Source: Holophagaceae bacterium | GTDB taxonomy: Bacteria > Acidobacteriota > Holophagae > Holophagales > Holophagaceae | Direction of reading: 5' to 3' | DNA: 64,000 nt | NCBI GenBank assembly: GCA_009783055.1 | Contig: WRHW01000001.1 | Location: 62,001-126,000 of the forward strand | In this document: positions 55,731-64,000 of the stretch, piece after piece | How positions within the stretch are numbered: the first letter of the stretch is position 1 | Layout: each line of letters starts with the position of its first letter | Notes under the pieces: generated by a model | Database searches by the model: none | Told to the model about the DNA's origin: nothing | The model's input: only the letters and a program-made list of their open reading frames with translations | Made by a program: the position numbers and the translations under genes

Positions 55731-56189
55731 CTACTCTACAACTATCCAAATCTTTCGATTGTCTTTTGAGTATTGACCAAGGTTTATCATAGCTTCACTT
55801 AGTGGCTGAGTGATTACTCCGCCATCTGCAAAATCCACGATAGTAATTTTCCCAGCTTGCTCACAAATTGGCAGACAAACACCGCGGGGTATTATCTTTG
55901 ACTTTCGACTATCCTCGCCCCTATTCGGTGATGTAGGTATTGCGAAATTTTCACCATTTTCTAGTGCTGAAACTGTAGTCCTAAATAAAGCCGCCAAGGA
56001 AAGCAGGGCTGAACCAGACGGCTTGATCTTGTCCCTTTCCCAAAAAGAAATGGACGCTTGGTCTACCCTTAAAATATCGGCCATATCTTCCTGCGCCCAC
56101 TTCCACGCCAGCCGCACAGCTTTAATGCGCTCTCCCATCGTCGACAGCACAGCAGGCTTTTGTTCAAGCATGTTATCTGCGGGTTTCAT
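55731..56189 (-). CDS. XRE-family helix-turn-helix regulator
   Basis: A 152-residue protein. Residues about 18-78 form an XRE helix-turn-helix (RIKAVRLAWKWAQEDMADIL, then VDQASISFWERDKIKPS). The C-terminal half has RGVCLPICEQAGKITIVDFADG and no recognised ligand domain. GGAG lies about 11 bases before the ATG. It is a likely DNA-binding repressor or activator of unknown target, convergent with the acyl kinase fusion. It lies 85 bases downstream of the PTPS-like gene on the same strand, so the two may be co-transcribed. Confidence 0.85.
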   Translation of the reverse strand: MKPADNMLEQKPAVLSTMGERIKAVRLAWKWAQEDMADILRVDQASISFWERDKIKPSGSALLSLAALFRTTVSALENGENFAIPTSPNRGEDSRKSKIIPRGVCLPICEQAGKITIVDFADGGVITQPLSEAMINLGQYSKDNRKIWIVVE

Positions 56190-56274
56190 AATGACAGTGT
56201 CTCCAAAGGCAAAGAGAGCAATTCTCCCTTTCTGATTTCTAACAGAAATGATACTAGATTACAAATGCAGAATA

Positions 56275-56619
56275 TCATCTGCCACTTTGTAGAGAGCAGG
56301 ATGCCCAAAAGTTTGGCTTTTCTCGTATTCTTACTTTGATTGGGAAAAGACCGTAATTTTCCAAAAAGTGGAACAGATATTCTGCCAATACTTCTGCTGT
56401 GGGGTTTCGTCCTTTGAGGTCAAGTAGGTCATTCAAAAGAGAATAATCAATTTTTTTTAACCAAGCTTCAAGTATTAAGTTCAATGTAGACGAACTAGTA
56501 TCTCGAATAGTTACTTCTGCTTGCCAGTTATGACCATGGCGGGGTTCGGAAAAATTCGGCAGGGAGTGGTAGTGGTCTGCGACAAATTGTATGGATTCTG
56601 TCACCAAAACATTATTCAT
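56275..56619 (-). CDS. PTPS/QueD-family homologue lacking catalytic Cys and His
   Basis: A 114-residue protein of the 6-pyruvoyltetrahydropterin synthase fold, at normal QueD length. The zinc ligands are present: His16 in FVADHYH and His28 and His30 in RHGHNW. The catalytic Cys expected four residues before His28, as in QueD, is Ser24. The His of the LDH catalytic pair is replaced by Tyr59 in KIDYSLLN, though Asp58 remains. NPTAEVLAEYL and an IREKPNFWAS segment follow family order. Dihydroneopterin or sepiapterin-type substrates need such residues, so the canonical reaction is doubtful. AGGA lies close to the ATG. No other queuosine or folate gene is adjacent. Confidence 0.75.
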   Translation of the reverse strand: MNNVLVTESIQFVADHYHSLPNFSEPRHGHNWQAEVTIRDTSSSTLNLILEAWLKKIDYSLLNDLLDLKGRNPTAEVLAEYLFHFLENYGLFPIKVRIREKPNFWASCSLQSGR

Positions 56620-56719
56620 AATTTCCTAGTTTATCTGTTATCGTTTCGCAATGCCTACTAATTTCAGCTACATAATGCTGTTACAATATTCATGATCTGC
56701 TAGTAACTCTGGAGTTCAA

Positions 56720-58537
56720 ATGTCTGTGAATAGAACAGTGATATGCTTTCTGGCTCTGATTGGCTTTTTGCCACTATTGGGTCAGGACTTTGACCCCGAA
56801 AGAGATATTACGGCTTCCTACAGGAATGGTGCGGTGATATTAAATGTGCCTTTTGAGGCTCATGCGTCTGGAATTACCGTTAGTCTCAAACCAGGCCAAC
56901 CTGGTAAGCTGGTGGTAGGAGATCTTCCGTCACCTTCTGGAGTAGATTCTCTAGATAGTCCTTACTGGAGTGGAAACATTAGGATTCCGGTTAAGGGTGA
57001 AGGGTTAAAAACCCCGGTTGTTCTCATTGTTTCGTTTCTGAGCTGTATGGAGGGTGAAGGAGGCCAATGTTTTCCACCTGTCGATTTGGAGCTCTCAGCT
57101 AAGGCCGAGGATATACCTAGTGACTCCAAAGCTAAATCAGAACCTCCTATCCAGCAAGTGCCTTCCGTAAGCCAACAACCTGCTTCCAACGCTCACACTA
57201 GTGGGAGTCCTTCGGCTTTCCAAAACTCTAAAGAGGTAATTGATACAAACGAAAATCATCCAAACAGTGCCCCAGGTCTAGACGCGATAGTAGAAAATGA
57301 CTCCAATCTTGTGCCCCCCCCAAAGCCAAAGGATGGGCTGGTTATAATCCTGATATTATTTTTCCTGGGTGGGATAGGTGCGAGTTTAACCCCATGTGTG
57401 TTGCCGATGATTCCCATTACCATGGCCGTTATTGGAGCCAAGGGAGCCAGCAAGGCAAGAGGAGCATTACTAGGGATAGTTTTAACGCAAGGCATGGCAC
57501 TGACTTATACCATCCTGGGTGTAATTGCGGCTCGGACTGGCTCTGTATTTGGGCAATTTGCCCAACAACCCGTTTTTCTTATACCTGTGAGCGTTATTTT
57601 TGCATTATTCGCGATCAGCCTTTTTGGTGCCTTTGAGATAAAACTCCCGGATTCGCTATCAAACAAACTTCAGGGTAGTGGCCAACGCAAAGGTTTTTTG
57701 GGAGCTTTTGTAACTGGCCTGGTGCTCGGCCCGCTTTCTGCCCCTTGCGTAGGCCCTCTGATTGGATCAGCGATTATGGACATAGGTCTTAATGGCCAAG
57801 TCTTTGAAGGTGCGTTAAAAATGTTTATTTTTGCCCAAGGCATGGGCGTACTTTTCATCATAGGTGGCATATCGGTTTCAGCCCTACCAAAGAGTGGCGA
57901 TTGGCTGACTCGGTTTAAGCAAACACTTGGCCTGATTATTTTGGCATTTGCCGCATGGAATATTCGATTAATTGTCCCAGAATGGACGAATCACTTTATG
58001 TGGGCGATTGTATTGCTATTTGCTTCTGGTGTGTATGGAGCATTTGAAGTAGCAACTGGCCTAATAGGGCATATTCGCAAGGGAATAGCACTGCTTTCGC
58101 TTGCAATGGCTATTTTGCTGGGTATCCGTGCAACAGAATTATACTTGGATTTATCCTTGCTACCCAAAGGTGGTTCAGCCTCTGGTTTGCTATCAGACGA
58201 TCCTCACAGTCTTTGGATCGAGCATGACTTTGAAGAGGCAAAAGACAAAGCCGCAAAACAGGGCAAGCTAGTATTGGTTGATACGTTTACGTCTTGGTGC
58301 GCTCAATGCAAAGAGTTGGATGAAAAAACATGGCCAGACCCTACGATCGTAGACTGGATCAGGAAAAACGCCGTTGCTGTAAGAATTGACACAGAAAAAG
58401 TCAGACCTGATTTGGCAAAGCCTCTCGGCATCGTTGCTTATCCAACTGTTGTCCTGATGGATGCAAATGGTAGAGAATTACGCAGACTAAATGGTTTTCA
58501 CCGGCCGGCAAAAATGCTGGAGTGGCTGAACCAGTAG
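56720..58537 (+). CDS. dsbD: Thiol:disulfide interchange protein DsbD
   Basis: A 605-residue protein with the three DsbD parts. After a signal peptide (VICFLALIGFLPLLGQ) comes the periplasmic domain with the CMEGEGGQC cysteine pair. A Pro/Ser-rich linker follows, then an eight-helix membrane domain with LTPCVLPMIPITMAVIGA and LSAPCVGPLIGSAI. The C-terminal thioredoxin domain has TSWCAQCKELDEKTW (Cys527, Cys530). All six working cysteines are present. It carries electrons from cytoplasmic thioredoxin to periplasmic proteins for disulfide isomerisation or cytochrome c assembly. GGAG precedes the ATG by five bases. It is convergent with nth. Confidence 0.95.
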   Translation: MSVNRTVICFLALIGFLPLLGQDFDPERDITASYRNGAVILNVPFEAHASGITVSLKPGQPGKLVVGDLPSPSGVDSLDSPYWSGNIRIPVKGEGLKTPVVLIVSFLSCMEGEGGQCFPPVDLELSAKAEDIPSDSKAKSEPPIQQVPSVSQQPASNAHTSGSPSAFQNSKEVIDTNENHPNSAPGLDAIVENDSNLVPPPKPKDGLVIILILFFLGGIGASLTPCVLPMIPITMAVIGAKGASKARGALLGIVLTQGMALTYTILGVIAARTGSVFGQFAQQPVFLIPVSVIFALFAISLFGAFEIKLPDSLSNKLQGSGQRKGFLGAFVTGLVLGPLSAPCVGPLIGSAIMDIGLNGQVFEGALKMFIFAQGMGVLFIIGGISVSALPKSGDWLTRFKQTLGLIILAFAAWNIRLIVPEWTNHFMWAIVLLFASGVYGAFEVATGLIGHIRKGIALLSLAMAILLGIRATELYLDLSLLPKGGSASGLLSDDPHSLWIEHDFEEAKDKAAKQGKLVLVDTFTSWCAQCKELDEKTWPDPTIVDWIRKNAVAVRIDTEKVRPDLAKPLGIVAYPTVVLMDANGRELRRLNGFHRPAKMLEWLNQ

Positions 58538-58573
58538 AGCCGTTTCCAAAATCCACCGGAGCTTGAGAATGAC

Positions 58574-59230
58574 TTATTTGTTATGTGGGTCTTTTTTTGC
58601 TCCGGAACTAGTTGTGCAAACACTTGCTAGGCTACATTCTTTACAATTAGGTTTTCTTGCCATACAGACCAATCGTCCATGCCAAATTAATTGGTGGTGT
58701 ATTGTAATCCATGCTACTTTTGGAAAGTGGTTGCATAGGTCTGTTTCTACTTTTTCTGGAGTAGTTGCTTCAGAGAGTCCTAAGCGTCTGGATACTCTAT
58801 AAATGTGAGTATCTACAGCCAGTGCTGGTATTCCAAAAGCATTTGCGAGTACCACGTTGGCCGTCTTTTGGCCAACCCCAGGGAGTGTTTGCAGTGAATC
58901 AAAAACATTAGGCACTTTGCCATCGTGTTGTTTTACTAAGGCAGAGGCCATTCCTATTAGATTTCGTGCCTTATTTCTAAAAAAGCCTGTTGGCCGTATT
59001 ATCAATTCCAGTTCTGCAATATCTGCATTTGCTAGTGCGGTGGCACTTGGATATTTTTCAAATAATGATGGAGTTATCTTGTTTACGCGCTCATCGGTAC
59101 ACTGCGCGCTTAGAATAGTTGCCACAATTAGTTGAAATGGATCTCTGTATTCAAGTCCACAACTGGCGTTCGGATGCGCGGAATCCAGCAGAGCCATCAA
59201 TTTTTTTATCTTAGGTTTTGGCCACTTCAT
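58574..59230 (-). CDS. nth: Endonuclease III
   Basis: A 218-residue DNA glycosylase/AP lyase. The helix-hairpin-helix region has LQTLPGVGQKTANVVLANAF with the catalytic Lys, followed by AVDTHIYRVSRRLGL with the catalytic Asp. The C-terminal cysteines CMARKPNCKECSLASVC match the CX6CX2CX5C [4Fe-4S] cluster. It removes oxidised pyrimidines in base excision repair. The last 12 residues form a polar tail. It is convergent with dsbD and divergent from the SpoU methyltransferase. Confidence 0.96.
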   Translation of the reverse strand: MKWPKPKIKKLMALLDSAHPNASCGLEYRDPFQLIVATILSAQCTDERVNKITPSLFEKYPSATALANADIAELELIIRPTGFFRNKARNLIGMASALVKQHDGKVPNVFDSLQTLPGVGQKTANVVLANAFGIPALAVDTHIYRVSRRLGLSEATTPEKVETDLCNHFPKVAWITIHHQLIWHGRLVCMARKPNCKECSLASVCTTSSGAKKDPHNK

Positions 59231-59379
59231 AGAATATTGTCCATAATAGATTTGACTATGCCATATTTACGCAGGTTTTGTGCAAAAGAGTGCACAATTG
59301 TTTGATTGCTTCCGATTGTGTAATAGTTTTCAGACCGTTTTTCCGTGGCGAAAATTCCAATAAGCGTAAAATATTGGTT

Positions 59380-60174
59380 ATGAACATTGATATAAGGGCA
59401 ACCGACTTGATACCGTATCAAGGCCTTCATGGAGGGGGCGTTGCAAACCATCCTGACATTGGTTCATGTTTCATTTGTGAGGGACGGTTTCTTGTTGAAG
59501 ATGCAATAAAGGCATCCATGCAAGGCCATTTGCGAATAATTTCGCTACTGTGTAATGCAAATCAGCAGGGTGAATGGGAAACCAAAATTCCACATCAAAC
59601 AAGGTTAATCTCTCTTGATTCCAGCAAGTTGGATACATTAGTAGGCTTCCAATTTCACAGAGGCGTACTCTGTTGTTGCGAGATACCCAGAGAACCAACC
59701 GAAGCAACTATAATCCAATCCAAACGACTCCTTGTTTTGCCTCAGATAGAAAATGTAGACAACCTTGGTCAGCTAATACGTACTGCGACTGGTCTTGGCG
59801 TTTCTGCCATTCTATTGGGCAAGGGTCCAAGCCCTTTTACACGGAAATGTGTTCGGGTTTCTATGGGGGCGATATGGAAGATACCTATCTATAAAACTGA
59901 AAATCTAGGCCAAATTTTAGACATGTGGTTACAACGGTTCCCAGATAACACCGCAGAAATTGTTGGTACTGCAGTGACGGACAACGCAGAGTCAGCATGG
60001 CAATGGCAACCCAAGCCAATGTCTGCCCTAGTGCTGGGTTCGGAGTCGTATGGTCTTGATGATACATGGCGACGCAAATGTAATCGACATGTAAGAATTC
60101 CAATGACAGATCAGGTCGATAGCTTAAATCTCTCTGCCGCTGGAGCAATTCTGATGAGCAAGTTGTTTTGTTGA
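59380..60174 (+). CDS. SpoU/TrmH-family RNA 2'-O-methyltransferase
   Basis: From ATG 59380 the product has 264 residues. The frame is open further upstream to 59278, but similarity begins after the chosen Met. An N-terminal substrate-binding part (ICEGRFLVEDAIKA) is followed by the SPOUT motifs: QIENVDNLGQLIRTATGLG, LVLGSESYGLDD and IPMTDQVDSLNLSAAGAILM. These form the knot that binds S-adenosylmethionine. The target, rRNA or tRNA ribose, cannot be fixed. The ribosome-binding site is weak. A spacer of 282 bases with an inverted repeat follows. Confidence 0.88.
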   Translation: MNIDIRATDLIPYQGLHGGGVANHPDIGSCFICEGRFLVEDAIKASMQGHLRIISLLCNANQQGEWETKIPHQTRLISLDSSKLDTLVGFQFHRGVLCCCEIPREPTEATIIQSKRLLVLPQIENVDNLGQLIRTATGLGVSAILLGKGPSPFTRKCVRVSMGAIWKIPIYKTENLGQILDMWLQRFPDNTAEIVGTAVTDNAESAWQWQPKPMSALVLGSESYGLDDTWRRKCNRHVRIPMTDQVDSLNLSAAGAILMSKLFC

Positions 60175-60323
60175 TACATTTTTTTGAGCCTCAAGCAAAA
60201 CCCAGCCGTAAACCTGCCGTCCTCCGCCGCACCGTCTCCAGCTTGGTGTTTACAATTATTGCAAAGACGACATGCTCCGCTGGATTCGGTTGCGCTTTGG
60301 GTACAGCTTATCACCTTTGGTGT

Positions 60324-60348
60324 CTTGCAAAACCATAGGTTTTGCAAG
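60324..60348. repeat. Perfect 11-bp inverted repeat, partner of 12437-12461
   Basis: CTTGCAAAACC (60324-60334) and GGTTTTGCAAG (60338-60348) pair perfectly across ATA. Compared with the hairpin at 12437-12461, one base pair differs by a compensating change (T-A versus C-G) and the rest of both arms is identical. It lies in the 282-base spacer after the SpoU methyltransferase; no gene is seen there, and no T-run makes it a clear terminator. Confidence 0.65.
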
Positions 60349-60456
60349 AGGCTCTTTTAGCTTGGAATGTTATTGGTAGAAAATTTGAGGTGCAGTCTTG
60401 ATGAATGTATGAGAAACTGAAAGGTCATATTAATTTTGCATCAAGGCTCCAATTTT

Positions 60457-62370
60457 ATGGGAATGAATTATTTTCAGCTACTCTCACAATGTTCAGAAGA
60501 GCAACTGAAACGTATTTGTGAGCGACGAAGGCTTCCTGTACCAAATAGTTGCAACGGATCTGATGATGGAAAGTATCGTCTTGTTAAAACGATGGAGTTT
60601 CATTTAGACGACAACAAAAGGCTTATTAATGCTATTGCAGACTTGCCTTCTAGTGGCCTGATAGCACTGAAGTCTATGGTAGCTGAAAAAAAATTACCCG
60701 AAGATAGTTTGACGCGTGAGCTCTTTGATTTAGGCCTTATTTTTCCTTGTTCTGATGGTTGGGTAGTGCCTGATCGCGTTGGTGATTCGTTGGCAGACTT
60801 TGACAATGGAGCACTTAGTTTCCAAGCCGGGGAAGGAATTACTCTGCATCATGTTGTTAAGTTTGGTTTTTCATTAGCCTTAACATCAGTACTTTTACGT
60901 TGTGTAAATGGAATAAGGGTACTAAAGGGCGGGCTTCCAGCCAAAAAGGAATTAGCCCAGTTATTGAATTTTAATGCTTTCATAACAGATGAAAGGGATG
61001 CCACTTTAGTATTTGCACTTTTGCACAGAATGGGATTGCTGTGGAGTAGGGAAGGTTGTGTTGATACATTGGTTCCCGCAGTTGTGGCTCACCCTCCACG
61101 ATGGGTTGCTGAAAGGGCATTTGCAAAACTGTTAGAGGATGATCTTAAACAGTGGAGATTGCCACCACCTGTAGATAGACGCTTTCTAATGCAACACCTG
61201 CTGGAACGCAAGAACCAAGTATTAGAATTACATCCATTCCTTAGCTTTTTACAGACGCTTCAACCTTTTGATGAATCCCGCACTAAGGCCTCGTTTTTTC
61301 CATTCCTTCTCAGAATGGGATTGGTTGCAACTGATTCGAAGCAAGAATATATCACCCTTACTCAGCATGGAGTTGCATTGGCGCAAGAGTACTTACTCAG
61401 AGATTCTGATGGAACAGAAAACCATTGGGAATCTATGAATCAAGTAGCTCTCTTAATAGCTCAGCCTACCTTGGAGTTACTCACTCCTGTCCTTCAGAAT
61501 CCACACAGGCTATTGAGACTTGCGCAATTGGCCGATGTCGAAGTGATAGATACTATGGTCAGTTTTCGCTTTGCAACTAATACATTGATAAGAGCTTTGG
61601 ATTCTGGTATTTCGTTGGAAGAAGCCCGCAACTTTGTTCAGGATTTGGAAGATGTTGCACTCCCGCAACCTTTCCAAAATCTGTTGCAGGATGTTGGAGA
61701 ACGGTTAGGGGAGGTAGAGGTAGAGCAAGGAGTCAGATTGGTTAAAACTCGCGACTCTAATTTGGCAAACGAGTTATGTGTTCGGCCAGAACTAGCAATC
61801 CTTGAACTACAGCCAATAAGCTCTACCGTCCTGCAGGTAAAGGGGAGTGGCAACGCCTTTGCATTACTCAAACAGGCGGGTTTTATCCCCAGGCCTGCTA
61901 GGTTTTTGCCGGTTAGCATTGATGACAATGAAAACCTCTATACATGGGCATTAGCATGTCTGGCACTGGTTGATGAAAAAGGCATGAATAGCTATTTAGA
62001 ACCTGTCAGGAAAATGATCCACGATGCCATGCAGAGAATCCAGTCAGATGACCCAACCCTTTTTCAAGAGATTAAGCGGCGTGTGCCAATGCTACATGCT
62101 GAGGGCGGTTCACAAGGTGTCGAAGAAACGCAACGCATCCTTGAGTATGCCTGCAAGCAAAACCTAAATGCCGAGATAACCTATATGCCTCTTGCGGCTC
62201 ACCGGTCGCAAGCACGCCGTGTTACACCACGGTCTATTGACGGGGAACACTTGAATGCCTATTGCCATCTTCATCAAGAGGAAATGAGCTTTCGCTTGAC
62301 ACGCATACTTGGTGTTAGACTCCTTAACGAAAAAGGATGGGTGTCTCCTGCATTCCCGTCAGACCCATAA
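60457..62370 (+). CDS. Helicase-associated/WYL-domain protein without helicase core
   Basis: A 637-residue protein (ATG 60457; 60463 also possible). It has no Walker motifs. The N-terminus, MNYFQLLSQCSEEQLKRICE, is SAP-like and helical. The central part, with repeated winged-helix-like segments, and LAILELQPISSTVLQVKG plus LLKQAGFIPRPA resemble the helicase-associated XPB/Ssl2-like domain (Helicase_C_3). The C-terminal segment ILEYACKQNLNAEITYMPL to YCHLHQEEMSFRLTRILGVR fits a WYL domain, which can bind nucleic acid or ligands. In other bacteria such proteins occur near an XPB-like helicase; none is in this window. It may be a DNA-repair accessory or regulator. Confidence 0.65.
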   Translation: MGMNYFQLLSQCSEEQLKRICERRRLPVPNSCNGSDDGKYRLVKTMEFHLDDNKRLINAIADLPSSGLIALKSMVAEKKLPEDSLTRELFDLGLIFPCSDGWVVPDRVGDSLADFDNGALSFQAGEGITLHHVVKFGFSLALTSVLLRCVNGIRVLKGGLPAKKELAQLLNFNAFITDERDATLVFALLHRMGLLWSREGCVDTLVPAVVAHPPRWVAERAFAKLLEDDLKQWRLPPPVDRRFLMQHLLERKNQVLELHPFLSFLQTLQPFDESRTKASFFPFLLRMGLVATDSKQEYITLTQHGVALAQEYLLRDSDGTENHWESMNQVALLIAQPTLELLTPVLQNPHRLLRLAQLADVEVIDTMVSFRFATNTLIRALDSGISLEEARNFVQDLEDVALPQPFQNLLQDVGERLGEVEVEQGVRLVKTRDSNLANELCVRPELAILELQPISSTVLQVKGSGNAFALLKQAGFIPRPARFLPVSIDDNENLYTWALACLALVDEKGMNSYLEPVRKMIHDAMQRIQSDDPTLFQEIKRRVPMLHAEGGSQGVEETQRILEYACKQNLNAEITYMPLAAHRSQARRVTPRSIDGEHLNAYCHLHQEEMSFRLTRILGVRLLNEKGWVSPAFPSDP

Positions 62371-62440
62371 GTGGCTCGTCGCCTTTTATATCCCCACGGA
62401 TTGCAAGGAGTAGCGATAACTTTTTACCGTGATAATCGGC

Positions 62441-63346
62441 TTATGGAACTATGCAAACCCTATTTCTACCACCGTTTTTTGCTGTATAGAGTGCTAAGTC
62501 TGCTTTTGAAATAAAAACATCAAGGGAGTCGTTTTGGGAAGGTGTTTGAGAATTTAATCCAATGCTTACTGTAAGAGTTGTAGGTGCCTCAGGTATCGTT
62601 GAATTCTCAATACTAGATCGCAAGTTTTCGGCAATAGCTGAAGCATTGTTTAGATCTGTTGAAGGCAGTAATACTGCAAATTCTTCACCACCCCAGCGAG
62701 CAACGAAGTCAGTGGGGCGAAAGATATTTCGCTTTAGTACGTCTGCAATAGTTCGTAAAGCTATGTCACCTTGCTGATGTCCATATGTATCGTTGTAATT
62801 CTTAAAATTGTCAACATCAACCATCAATAGACTGAGTGCAGATTTCATCCTGATTGCAGACCGCCACTCCTTATATATTTGTTGATCGAAGCTACGCCGG
62901 TTAGCAATGTCGGTAAGCTGATCTATCATGCTAAATCGTTCTATGATTCGCATTTGATTTACAATTTTTATCTGGTTGCGAACCCTTAGTTTTACAATTA
63001 CATCATGGAAGGGCTTGGTGATGTAATCTTCCGCACCTAAATTCAGCCCTTTTACCTCGTCCTCGTAATCACATAGCCCAGTGATATATATGACTGGAAT
63101 ATCTTTTGTTGTTTCCGATTCTTTCAGTGAGGCTAACACTTCATAGCCGTCGATGTCTGGCATAATAATATCAAGCAAAATGAGATCGGGGGAAAGTTCA
63201 TTAGCTCTTTCAATAGCTTCCACCGCGCCTCTTGCCATATAGATAGTATAGTCCGTACCCAAAATATGATTTAAGTACATGAGATTAGCTTTTTCATCAT
63301 CTACTAATAAAATACTATTTTTTTCATAGTTGATCGTCTGAGCCAT
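62441..63346 (-). CDS. Response regulator with diguanylate cyclase (GGDEF) domain
   Basis: ATG 63346, seven bases after GGGGG, gives 301 residues. Residues about 10-125 are a receiver domain with VDDEKAN and phospho-acceptor Asp59 in LILLDIIMPDIDGYE, plus the switch Lys in EDYITKPFH. Residues about 140-300 are a GGDEF domain with LTDIANRRSFDQQI, VDVDNFKNYNDTYGHQQGD and the active site GGEEF. RPTD five residues before GGEEF is an intact c-di-GMP inhibitory site. It should make c-di-GMP when phosphorylated. The next gene upstream, on the same strand, encodes an HPt domain and may belong to its phosphorelay. Confidence 0.93.
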   Translation of the reverse strand: MAQTINYEKNSILLVDDEKANLMYLNHILGTDYTIYMARGAVEAIERANELSPDLILLDIIMPDIDGYEVLASLKESETTKDIPVIYITGLCDYEDEVKGLNLGAEDYITKPFHDVIVKLRVRNQIKIVNQMRIIERFSMIDQLTDIANRRSFDQQIYKEWRSAIRMKSALSLLMVDVDNFKNYNDTYGHQQGDIALRTIADVLKRNIFRPTDFVARWGGEEFAVLLPSTDLNNASAIAENLRSSIENSTIPEAPTTLTVSIGLNSQTPSQNDSLDVFISKADLALYTAKNGGRNRVCIVP

Positions 63347-63517
63347 TTTCAAGCCCCCATGAGTTTTTGAATTAACCGAGTTGGAAGACTGCACCCAAAA
63401 TAAAGCTGTGAGCTACTCTGGAGTGAACGGCGGAGTGGAGGATGCAGAGATACAACATGGCATTGAAAACACATCAAATGTAAATCCTGTTGAAATTTCA
63501 TTGTATCCACCTGGTTC

Positions 63518-64000
63518 TTAATCAATACCCATGTTTTTTTTCAATATTGATAGTGCTTCTAGGGCCTTGCTAAAATAAAATTCTTCTATCTGTGCAACGA
63601 GTACCTCGCTACCAGGAATTTTGCGGAGGTCGGCGAGGAATTTTAATGACCCAGGGCTACCCTTTCTCAATAGCGGTTCCAGTTCACTGAAAAGTTTCTG
63701 AGCTACTTTTATGTCGATACTGTTGAGGCCATTTCCGGAAGCAGGGGTCACTTCGCCGACGAGTAGCTTCAATTCATCTAAGACCTTGTTTAGTTCGTAT
63801 TGGAGAACATCCAGCTCTTCTCCAACATCTTGTTTGTTCTTTATTGCGTTTGTAAGTGCGTCGGCTGTTTTTTGCAGTTTGGTTTTGCCTAGTAGCCCAG
63901 CATTACTTTTTAATGAATGCATGAGCCTGTATGCCAAGGTGACATCTCCTGAGTCGATTGCTTTAGTGGTTTTATAAAAAACGTCGTGGTTATTTCTAAT
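63518..64000 (-). CDS. C-terminal part of an HPt-domain protein, cut by the window edge
   Basis: The frame is open from the window edge to a stop at 63518, 160 codons. Near its start, VTLAYRLMHSLKSNAGLLG is an HPt motif, with the His of HSLKSNAG as phosphoryl carrier. Helices of the four-helix bundle follow, then about 70 residues of coiled, unrecognised tail. The missing N-terminus probably contains histidine-kinase or receiver domains of a hybrid sensor. It lies upstream of, and in the same direction as, the GGDEF response regulator, suggesting a partnership. Confidence 0.65.
   Translation of the reverse strand: MRNNHDVFYKTTKAIDSGDVTLAYRLMHSLKSNAGLLGKTKLQKTADALTNAIKNKQDVGEELDVLQYELNKVLDELKLLVGEVTPASGNGLNSIDIKVAQKLFSELEPLLRKGSPGSLKFLADLRKIPGSEVLVAQIEEFYFSKALEALSILKKNMGID

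Overview
The window looks like a chromosomal segment of a Gram-negative (diderm), motile or surface-associated heterotrophic bacterium of moderate G+C. Diderm character is inferred from a predicted outer-membrane barrel, a tripartite RND efflux system, DsbD, lipoprotein and secretory signals, and a type IV pilus ATPase. It makes isoprenoids by the MEP pathway (IspF and an IspH fusion). The mix of secreted sortilin-like, M81, C69 and GH3 proteins would fit a group such as Acidobacteriota, but no marker here settles the phylum. No phage, IS element, rRNA operon or CRISPR array was seen.

Layout. 1-2900: start of a secreted protein at the left edge, ymdB, a DUF721/DciA-like gene, tRNA-Pro(CGG), rplI behind a two-hairpin leader, an HU gene and a clear intrinsic terminator. 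3250-10650: a secreted GH3 glycosidase, a lipoprotein holding two complete alkylsulfatase-type metallo-beta-lactamase units in tandem, and a secreted M81/MlrC-like protein. 10700-22700: a chemoreceptor, rodA, a family of two-domain exported proteins (one intact, one split by an apparent frameshift), rsmE, a 60-residue orphan protein, an IspH-UbiA-like fusion and a barrel protein. 22860-28870: a His-rich small protein, outer-membrane factor, adaptor and RND pump, probably for metal efflux.

28890-29850 holds an AT-rich putative restriction endonuclease next to a 52-codon remnant of a cytosine-C5 methyltransferase. 29870-38150: a C69 dipeptidase, pyruvate phosphate dikinase, a FecCD/ATPase importer pair without a binding protein, a spacer rich in stem-loops, and typA. 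38400-42440: pilT, an FHA-GAF signalling protein, ispF and a flavin oxidoreductase in one direction. 42450-55710: a VYVAG-repeat protein, pgi, mutL, a DUF5672-type protein, a DMT transporter, galE, a large sortilin-like protein, and a phosphotransacylase-butyrate kinase fusion. 55730-64000: an XRE regulator, a PTPS/QueD homologue missing two catalytic residues, dsbD, nth, a SpoU methyltransferase, a helicase-associated/WYL protein, a GGDEF response regulator and the end of an HPt-containing protein.

The most notable items are three gene fusions or duplications (tandem alkylsulfatase, IspH-UbiA, phosphotransacylase-butyrate kinase), the decayed restriction-modification locus, the split paralogue, the catalytically altered PTPS homologue, and a family of intergenic hairpin repeats whose arms co-vary between copies. 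I did not find a single large undescribed system; the fusions and the hairpin family are the best candidates for new biology.
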